The notes under the pieces are model-generated. The model was given only the letters and a program-made list of their open reading frames with translations. It was not told where the DNA came from and did no database searches. Positions 33,993 to 40,527 of a stretch of 40,527 nucleotides of DNA are shown piece by piece. The stretch is from Haplomitrium mnioides (taxonomy: Eukaryota > Marchantiophyta > Haplomitriopsida > Calobryales), in contig JBNGIS010017931.1 in NCBI GenBank assembly GCA_049999725.1, positions 18,230 to 58,756 on the forward strand, written 5' to 3'. Position numbers and translations under genes: made by a program. Every line of letters starts with the position of its first letter. Positions within the stretch are counted from its first letter, which is position 1.

Positions 33993-34635
33993 CATTAACA
34001 GTACCTTGCTCTTGCTGATTATATATAATTTTTAAAATTGAATACTTCATGTCTTGCATGATACTATTTGTAATTCACATTGTTTCTTAAAAACTTTAGT
34101 TGAAACAAGGTTCTTGCATATATTTAATATACTAGTTATATTATTTCCTTTTATTTTTCCTTTTCCACTACTCAGATCTCTTATTCTCATAAATTTAATA
34201 TTTTATAATACTCTATTATATTATATTCAAGAGAGATGAATATATGAAGAGCAGATGAAGATTTGAAATTTTTTGAAAATGAGGGCAAAATTGGAGTCGC
34301 CAAGGGCAGGACTTGAGGTAACCCAGCAAATGCGCTTCTATACCAACAAGAATCAAGAGGAATGATGAAGAATTGAAGGAGAGATGCATCAGATCACATT
34401 TTTCAAAATTTTCAAGACTGTTCACCATTTTCAACGAAGTTATCATTTAATTGAGTAGGAGGATCTGCGCAATTCAATTTTGAGCATATTGCAACTCGAA
34501 TCATCCGATTTGATGAAGAATTGAGAGAACAATTCTTAGATTTCAAACGACTGAAATCGTGAGAAAATTATAGTCGCAATCTGCTAGAGAGGCGAAACAT
34601 TGACATGTTGGCATTTTGGCAGTGATCAAGTTCGA

Positions 34636-34975
34636 ACTTGGAGAAAGTTCGGAACTTTGATATTTTTGAAAGTTTGAAAAGGAAGGAGGCTATTCAGTGG
34701 AGAAATGAGGACAAATCACTATTTCGACACCACTTTGCAAAAGTTTGAAAATGTGCAAATTGGAAAGTTCGAAAAGTTTTCCGCATACTTCTCAAAACTT
34801 TGATAAATCACCTTTTTAGTGAAAGTTTGAAATGACCTATTCAATAAAAATTAAAAGTTTGAAGTTATCTCTTCATAAAAAAATTTGTGCTTTATTGCCA
34901 TTTTGGCAATTTTATTATTAAAATATTGAAAGTTCAAAGTCAGGTTTTGGATGAATCCAGAAAGTTCGAAAGGGC
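34636..34975. repeat. Recurrent AAAGTTYGAA motif cluster
   Basis: Eight occurrences of AAAGTTCGAA, AAAGTTTGAA or a one-base variant within 340 bases at irregular spacing of about 25-75 bases. The core TTCGAA is self-complementary. It could be degenerate tandem repeats or a leader region of an unidentified element. Confidence 0.5.
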
Positions 34976-35009
34976 TTGAAGGGTTACTGAAATACAAAAT
35001 ATATCATTG

Positions 35010-35190
35010 GTGAAGCGACGCTTGCCTTGGTAACGGAGCTATCATTCGAAGCTATGGATTTTATTCTCAGCCTATGTAATTCGCCGAAGCAACGCAATAG
35101 AAGCCGAGCCTACACTAAGTCCGCCGAAGCTGCTTTAAAAATCTTCCGAACCTAAATTGGCTACCGAACCTACCAATTCGAAGAGGAAGA
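35010..35190. repeat. Recurrent CGAAGC / CCGAACCT motif cluster
   Basis: At least eight CGAAG or CCGARC segments in 180 bases (for example CGCCGAAGCAACGC, CCGCCGAAGCTGC, TTCCGAACCTAAAT, TACCGAACCTACC). It is a GC-richer island within AT-rich spacer. Confidence 0.45.
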
Positions 35191-37130
35191 GTGTTTTGCT
35201 TCTAGAAATCAATTTTTGTGCATCTCATTTGACATATATTTTGAAATTGAGCATATAGAAAGGATTGACAACTCTAGGCGAACATTTCAAGCTCTTATTT
35301 ACATTTTTTGGTGAAGAATTAGATACACACTATACTATAAATTTTTTGATTATGTGAAACAGAATACTATAATACTTATGTTATGATCTTAAGTGTTTCT
35401 ATGCATGGAATTTGGCACAAAAATGATATTTGGAGTTTGATACAACTAGAACTCTATTCTAGGATTTGGAATTGAACAACTTGACTTGTTAATCTATCAT
35501 TCAGATTTGATCAACTCCTACTTGACATACAGACTCACTCCATTTTATTCAATTGACCATTTGTGGATCATTGACACTATCTACTTGTTTGATTGGAGTC
35601 AAATTAAACCATATGACTATTCAAAACATGCCTATATACCTGTACTACCAGTTCATATTCTAAAATACTCTGTTTTTACAGAAACATAAATCTTGATACT
35701 AAGACCAGAATAGCAAGTAGCATATAAGTTTTTGAGATAAATTTGATAGTCTGATATTTTATAATACCTATATTCTACTCTCTGTTAATCTATAAAATTG
35801 AGAATAGGTGATTGTAATGTTCAGAATATAGAATCTGCCATACTGATTCTATAAGTGGTATAGAACTTCAAACTAATTAGTTGGCTCATAATTTTGACAA
35901 GAACTAAGCAGACTAGAAGCCACAACTAATCCATAGTGTTTATAGCTATCTATTTGACCATATCAGCTATCAATCTCAATATTTTATCAAAGCTACAAGT
36001 TCAAGATTTCTAGTTCAGTAGTACATGACCTAGTTACACTTTTTGGAATTCTTATCAAATTTCAACAACCTGCTGCTACCTAGAGAATACAGTTCATTAC
36101 ATCAAACTTGGTTGGTGACATCTGAACTACTACAAGAGCCTACACAACATTTAGTTTGACATATACAGAGTCAACCCCTTGCCTACTGCAAGAAGAAGAG
36201 GGAAGCCATTTTCATAATAACTTTGTTAACAACCGCTACTTTGAACCAAGAACATGCTACTCAGAATAGGAACTTTTTTTGGGGGGAAAAACTGTGACTT
36301 TTGAATTCAAAAAACATAAAAAACGAGGCTACTCTTTAAAAACAAAAAGGACATGAGTTTTATGGATTTGTTTGTCTTCATTTCAACAAACGTCATAGAG
36401 CGAAAGTCAATTTCATTATGCAAAATCAATTAATATTATTAGTTTTTATAAAAAATTGGAAAACTCAAATTTGATAAAAAGTATAAAAATTATAGTAAGT
36501 TTTCATCAAAAATTTGCATTTATCATTGATTGTAACTCTAAGCCTAAAAGTTGAAATATACGTCACAAAAACTCTTTTGAAATATGTTTGATTGCACAAA
36601 CTCTAGACTTGCGTAGACATGATGCTCCTTCAAACTTTTTTGTTGGAAAAATATTACCAAATATAAAGAAAAAAGCCCAATGGGAGTGGAAGTAAAGGGA
36701 ATGAGTTTGCAATGGTAAACACAAAAAACAAAGAAAATGAAACATTGCATGAATATAAGAGCTTTATTTTAAACATCAAGAAAAAAGGAAGCTTTCACTT
36801 GTAGCTGCAAATCCATGAAATCAAAAGTGAACGTGGGCTTTCAAAAAGGTTACACCATTTAAAAATATTATAGTTCAACGAAGCAATATACAGAAACGCA
36901 TCATAGTGTAGAATCAAAAAGGCAGCAGCTAAGGAGATTGAATTAAGATTGTAAACAATAAACATTTGCAAGTTTTAGACTTGATTCAACCAAAAAAAGG
37001 TCTCAAGATCTACAAAAGAGTCTATAACTTGTGTATAAACAAAGTTGTAATTGGTAGTCTTTATATGAAGAAGCTTAGGGGTTGTACAGGAGAAGTAGAG
37101 CTTGTGGAAGGCATAGACTTCTACCTCAAA

Positions 37131-37338
37131 GTCTATGCAAGCATAGGAATCCAAGCTCAACATGTGAACACTCCACCTTAAGGTCTCTACGCGCTTAGGA
37201 ATCCAAGCTCAACATGTGAGCACTCCACCCCAAAGTCTATGCGTGCATAGGAATCCAAACTCACCATCTGAACACTTCACCCCAAATTCTATACGCGCAT
37301 AGGAATCCAAGCTCACCATCTGAACATTCCACAACAAA
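37131..37338. repeat. 52-bp tandem repeat, 4 units, dyad-bearing
   Basis: GTCTATGCAAGCATAGGAAT and its variants start at 37131, 37183, 37235 and 37287, an exact 52-base period. Each unit pairs a dyad (TCTATGCGNGCATAGGA) with a spacer CCAAGCTCAACATGTGAACA. The dyad is clearly related to the minisatellite at 21.5-22.0, 23.6 and 33.1 kb. An isolated unit follows near 37410. Confidence 0.92.
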
Positions 37339-37903
37339 GACTAACAAGAACCTAGGTTTTATGTTCCGTAGAAGAGTTTTTGTATGATGTACACTTCACT
37401 TGCAAATCAAAGTCTATGCACGCATAGGGTTCACACTTCTACAACCAAGTATACAAACTATAAATGTTCTATTTTTTGCAATAAACTCTATACACACAAA
37501 AGATTTGAATTTCTAATTCGAAATCTAAAAGTAAAAATGGGTACAAAGCTCTTCATCTAAGTCAAAGAGCACTAAAGGTTTTAATTTTTACAACAAAGTC
37601 TTAAAAAAATAGTCAATTTGGGAGGATGCTTCAATGAGATAATAACCTTAAAAGTTGAAAACAAAATACTTACATTTTGAAGAAGAAAATATTTCTACAA
37701 AGAAAATAAAAATATTAACTATAAATTTAGGTTTCATTTACACAAAATAACATTCAACTTGGAGTGATTTAGAGTTGCAAGTTCAAGTTGGCAAAAAAAC
37801 CAACAAGTTGCTAAAAATGATTTTCAAGTACTTTTGAAAATGATCACCTTAAATTACACCATACTTGCAAATACAAAATATAAAACAAAATTCTTGAAGG
37901 ACT
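37339..37903. other. AT-rich spacer downstream of gene fragment
   Basis: No gene seen. It is A/T-rich with short homopolymers and one isolated minisatellite-like unit near 37410. It may be the 3' flank or an intron of the minus-strand fragment at 37904-38398. Confidence 0.4.
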
Positions 37904-38398
37904 TTAGTAGCTGATCTTAACTTCTTCGGATTCAGCTACGGAAGATTCATCAAGGTTTGCTTGATCTATCTCAGTGTTAATGACACTGATTGAATCTCTT
38001 TGAAGCATTTCAGGATTGAGAGTTTTTTGTCTTTTGTACTCAAATAGATTTGCTTTAATGGTAGCTAGAGTGGTTTTCCTCAATTGGCTCTTTTTGGTAA
38101 GAAGAAAATCAAAAGACAGAATCATGATTTGTGTTACATCAAGTACATCAATATGTAACTTGGATTTGCATTTCCCTTTCGTTGTTGCTATTTTTTTTGG
38201 GAAGTATTGACCACAAAATGCATCTTCATCCAAACAAACAAACCATTGAACTCGTACTCGTTTTAGGTTTGGAGGATCTTCTTCATGAAATGACAAAACT
38301 TTGAGAACTTTGGCAACCCAAAATGGTCTCCTCTTTGGATCTAGAGACGCAACAACACAAATAAACATTCTAGCTTTCATCTTGTTAGCCTCAAGACC
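37904..38398 (-). pseudogene. Gene fragment, 158+ codons open, truncated by LTR
   Basis: An uninterrupted minus-strand frame: M at 38380, stop at 37904-37906. The frame is also open upstream to 38398 (GLEANK before the Met), where LTR-related DNA begins, so the N terminus is missing. The first part has FICVVASLDPKRRPFWVAKV, VRVQWFVCLDEDAFCGQYFP and MILSFDFLLTKKSQLRKT. The FWVAKV...VQWF...GQYFP spacing looks like a small beta-barrel module such as a BAH, Tudor or chromo-like domain; this is a guess from pattern. The tail is acidic (DESSVAESEEVKISY). It lies 0.57 kb from a dyad minisatellite, as does the end of the 20-33 kb pseudogene, so both may belong to one dispersed family. Confidence 0.5.
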
Positions 38399-39474
38399 GG
38401 TCGCTTATCTCTTTTTCCACCGATTTGCACCAATTTAAGGCTGACTTCTTGTTTTGGGACCTTTTATGGGAGGGGCCTCGCACCGAATTGACTCTAATTC
38501 CTCTTAATGCGCCCTGGACTCACTCTACCACGCTCTTTGATGCATGTCCCACTCTGCTGAAGTAATTACAAACTACTCTAGAGTGGGTTTTACGGTTTGA
38601 GCAATTTACTTACAACCATGAAGTAATGCGCACCCACTCACACACCCACAGCTAACACACTCCTTCCGAAAAGATCAATGTAATCAAATAACAAAGCACA
38701 ACATATACAAACATCAACTTAGGCATGATGGCCCTGAACTCATATAGCAGTTCTACTTATTCACTATGGCATCCACATCGAACTCCCACACACGCACCCA
38801 TAGTCAGATAGTTTTCAACTTCCATTGCTAGAAGCCTTGAATTTACTTCCTTAGGCTCGGTAGAGGTTTTATTTAACTTCCACCTCTGGAAGACAGCCCT
38901 TTCAGCTGGTGGCCCTCACTCCACTCCCCAGACACCCATCAAATCCACCGAAAGAACCGCCCTAGCGTGCTCTATCCAACCAGAACTCCAAACTAGTGTC
39001 CCCTTAGTGAAATTAACACACAATGCAACCCCAAGGCGCACCGGATCCACTCTGAACTTAATCAAAAGCTCACTCCCGTGTTATGGAGTAGCTTCTGGCA
39101 ACACAACTAGTTAACACAGATACAAAAGAAAAACTACAACTACTGGTACCTCCCACCCGTAGTGAATCGAAGAAAGTGCCCAATCCTTTAAGTTTCCATA
39201 GGCGTTGTTCTTAGTTGTGACCGCACTTCCAAACAGAATGGTTCACCTGCATGCCCTCCGCGAGTACCCCAGCACCCAGTCCTTGGCCCCGCAAGCCCAA
39301 CCTCACACCACCAGGTCTCCTCGCAAGATGTCTTCCTTTGCTGTCTCACTCCTCCTCTGTGTCACGCACCCCATGCCCTCTCCTTGTGCCCTCGAAGTGG
39401 ATCCCCTAAACAAGCGAGCCCTATACCCAAACCCCCCCCCCCCCCCCAAAGAGCCCCCCGCAAAAACCCCTTAA
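38399..39474 (-). mobile_element. Diverged relative of the giant LTR, inverted
   Basis: The reverse complement of about 38770-38910 aligns with 18110-18240 of the long solo LTR. Shared pieces include GCTGTCTTC-AGAGGTGGAAGT, GAGGAAGTAAA against AAGGAAGTAAA, GGCTTCT and AACTATCTGA (about 75% by eye over 130 bases). The left edge GGTCGCTTATC corresponds to the LTR 3' end (AGCGACA on its own strand). AAGACC occurs just before the left edge (38393-38398) and at 39474-39479, a possible target duplication. The unit is 1076 bases, lacking an equivalent of the GC-rich first two thirds of the 3347-base copy. Ends are not TG/CA, so boundaries are tentative. Confidence 0.5.
39432..39447. repeat. Poly-C tract (16 bases)
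   Basis: Sixteen consecutive C in a C-rich setting near the right edge of the diverged LTR. It can form G-quadruplex-like or i-motif structures and is prone to sequencing error. Confidence 0.9.
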
Positions 39475-39479
39475 AGACC

Positions 39480-39643
39480 ACCTAAAACATTCGTTGCCCT
39501 TGACCTCCTCCCTAACTTTAACCTTAATTTAGACTTCACTAACTAGATTAGTAGTCCTCCTTTGATAGCCTAGCCTTTTGGTGAAAATTTCCTTGCTATT
39601 TTTAGTGAGCCCTATTTCACAAATGCACTTGTAAAGCTCCATT
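39480..39643. other. Spacer between diverged LTR and copia LTR
   Basis: About 160 bases with no element signature. The minus strand has a 37-codon open run starting with an ATG near 39643. In another frame, bridging the AGACC duplication joins it to the reading of the 37904-38398 fragment, so this may be the rest of that gene. Confidence 0.25.
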
Positions 39644-39812
39644 TGTTATAGAACATAGTATACCCCTATATATAGAAGGGAATGGATGTATACATATGAG
39701 GGACATTCGACCCCTCACATAGAATTCTATCTACCACTGCGTGCGGAGATGATTGCATGGTGTAACGGCTCTCTCAAGATATCTCTCTCTGTGTGATATG
39801 CGTACCACAACA
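39644..39812 (+). mobile_element. 5' LTR of a Ty1/copia element
   Basis: 169 bases starting TGTTATAG and ending CCACAACA, with TGTT/AACA inverted ends. It has a TATATATAG box at 39667 and a pyrimidine-rich ATCTCTCTCTGTGTG near the end, all typical of short plant copia LTRs. It is followed directly by a PBS-like segment, so the element continues to the right and off the window. The left flank is CCATT. Confidence 0.75.
39667..39675 (+). promoter_or_regulatory. TATA box of copia LTR
   Basis: TATATATAG, 24 bases into the LTR. This is the expected core promoter for element transcription. Confidence 0.6.
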
Positions 39813-39828
39813 CGTTATCAACACGACA
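39813..39828 (+). promoter_or_regulatory. Primer binding site of copia element
   Basis: CGTTATCAACACGACA follows the LTR without a gap. A segment of this wording (CGTTATCAGCACGA) is what I recall after plant copia LTRs that prime from an internal tRNA fragment. It lacks the TGG of the standard type. Confidence 0.55.
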
Positions 39829-40527
39829 GACTCTTCAATACACACAGAGCAAACATACGCACCCTCTAGCGAAAGACGGCAATTTTTTTACGAGCACGGC
39901 CGCATACATCCACCGATGCATCCTCACGCGACGTTTTCCCCGTGTTCTTTTCTTCCCCCCTTTGTTTTTTTTTCTTTCCTCATTTTTTAGCTTTGTACCA
40001 AAAAAAACAAAAAAAAACAACAAAAGAAAAGAGGAGCTTAGGGCTCCCTTTCCATTTTTTTTCCTCCCATTGCTGCAACCCCTCCTTCGCGCGCGCATTT
40101 CCTTTCTTGTGGCTTCCTGTGGCATCAACAATCTGCTCGCAGGCGCGTTTTTCCTCCTTGTGGCTTCAATATTTGCTCGCAGGCGGCTTGTTCCTTCTTG
40201 TGGCTTCAATATTTGCTCGCAGGCCTTGTTCTTTCTTGTGGCATCACCATTTGCTCGCGGCCGCTGCTCCTTCTGTTTTGCTGGCAATGATCCTGCTCAC
40301 GGCTACTATCTTCATCCTTTTTTGGCATCGATTAGTGCTCTCCGCTGTGGCATCACCTCTGCTCACAGGTGTTTTCCTCTCCATTGTGGCATCACCTCTG
40401 CTCGCAGGTGTTTTCCCTCTCCGCTGTGGCATGGACACTTGCTCGCAGATGTCATTTCTTCTTTGCTGAGATAGACCTTGCTCACGGCTACTGTCTCCAT
40501 CTACCTGGCATCGATCTTACTCACCCG
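39829..40527 (+). other. Copia element leader, truncated by window end
   Basis: Pyrimidine-rich leader with T and A homopolymers at 39938-40030, then a tandem-repeat stretch. Long open frames on both strands here come from the repeat and low complexity. No gag motif is seen before the window ends. Confidence 0.5.
40109..40445 (+). repeat. ~39-bp tandem repeats in copia leader
   Basis: About eight diverged units of 38-40 bases with the pattern GTGGCTTCAATATTTGCTCG or GTGGCATCACCTCTGCTCGC, then CAGG and a TTCTTCTT-type spacer. Two adjacent units near 40159 and 40201 are almost identical over their first 24 bases. Weaker units continue to the window end. Confidence 0.85.

Larger units (their letters stand above)
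33993..37128. other. AT-rich spacer, no gene identified
   Basis: No recognised coding sequence. Short open frames (35486-35689 plus strand, 36544-36750 minus strand) are unremarkable. Two local motif-rich stretches lie inside it (34636-34975 and 35010-35190). The section 36200-36560 resembles 19350-19760. Confidence 0.35.

Noticed and set aside
39942-40474. Two 170-175-codon plus-strand frames rich in Phe and Leu
   Set aside because: Low-complexity pyrimidine tracts and the 39-bp repeat of a copia leader explain them; the frames overlap each other.

Overview
The window looks like intergenic DNA from a large, repeat-rich plant nuclear genome. Evidence: plant-type Ty3/gypsy and Ty1/copia LTR retroelements, CACTA-like repeat ends, AT-rich GT-AG introns in a decayed multi-exon gene, long AT-rich spacers and simple repeats. 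I cannot name the species. There is no intact host gene, rRNA, tRNA or CRISPR array. Almost every recognisable coding stretch is a decayed element protein or a pseudogene exon.

Left part (1-12.2 kb): (CT)n and (TG)n microsatellites, a 71-bp tandem duplication (600-739), a ~640-bp tandem duplication (4434-5713), and an old Ty3/gypsy relic on the minus strand (about 6.1-9.9 kb). The relic keeps readable gag, zinc-knuckle and integrase segments but is too short to hold a full pol.

Middle (12.2-19 kb): two copies of a CACTA-like repeat (12190-12445; 15379-15599 continuing at 18952). The second copy is split by a GC-rich 3347-bp insertion (15600-18946) that starts TG, ends CA and is flanked by the 5-bp duplication TTAGA. 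The first copy serves as a paralogous empty site. I read the insertion as a very long solo LTR. It has internal repeats, five ACGTGGC boxes and a TATA box. A shorter diverged relative lies in the opposite orientation at about 38399-39474.

Right-centre (20.2-33.7 kb): a decayed minus-strand multi-exon gene with a recognisable stop codon, consensus splice sites and a GGNHSA-type (ParB/sulfiredoxin-like?) segment. Its introns carry a 24-bp dyad-symmetric minisatellite with core AGTCCATGCGCGCATGGACT. A near full-length 9330-bp Ty3/gypsy element (23794-33123, minus strand) sits in one of these introns, at the GCGC centre of a minisatellite unit. It has paired 1749-bp LTRs, PBS, PPT, gag with a CCHC knuckle, protease, RT, RNase H and integrase with a GPY motif. 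Its genes carry stops and frameshifts.

Right end (33.7-40.5 kb): a 263-bp copia-type LTR, AT-rich spacer with repeated AAAGTTYGAA motifs, a 52-bp tandem repeat related to the minisatellite, an open 158-codon minus-strand gene fragment (37904-38398) cut by the diverged LTR, and the 5' LTR, PBS and repeat-bearing leader of a copia element that runs off the window.

The layers give a partial order of events: CACTA-like repeat before the long solo LTR; minisatellite-bearing gene before the gypsy insertion. The most novel items are the palindromic minisatellite tied to introns of an unfamiliar gene, the gypsy insertion into its dyad centre, and the giant solo LTR with an internal empty-site control.
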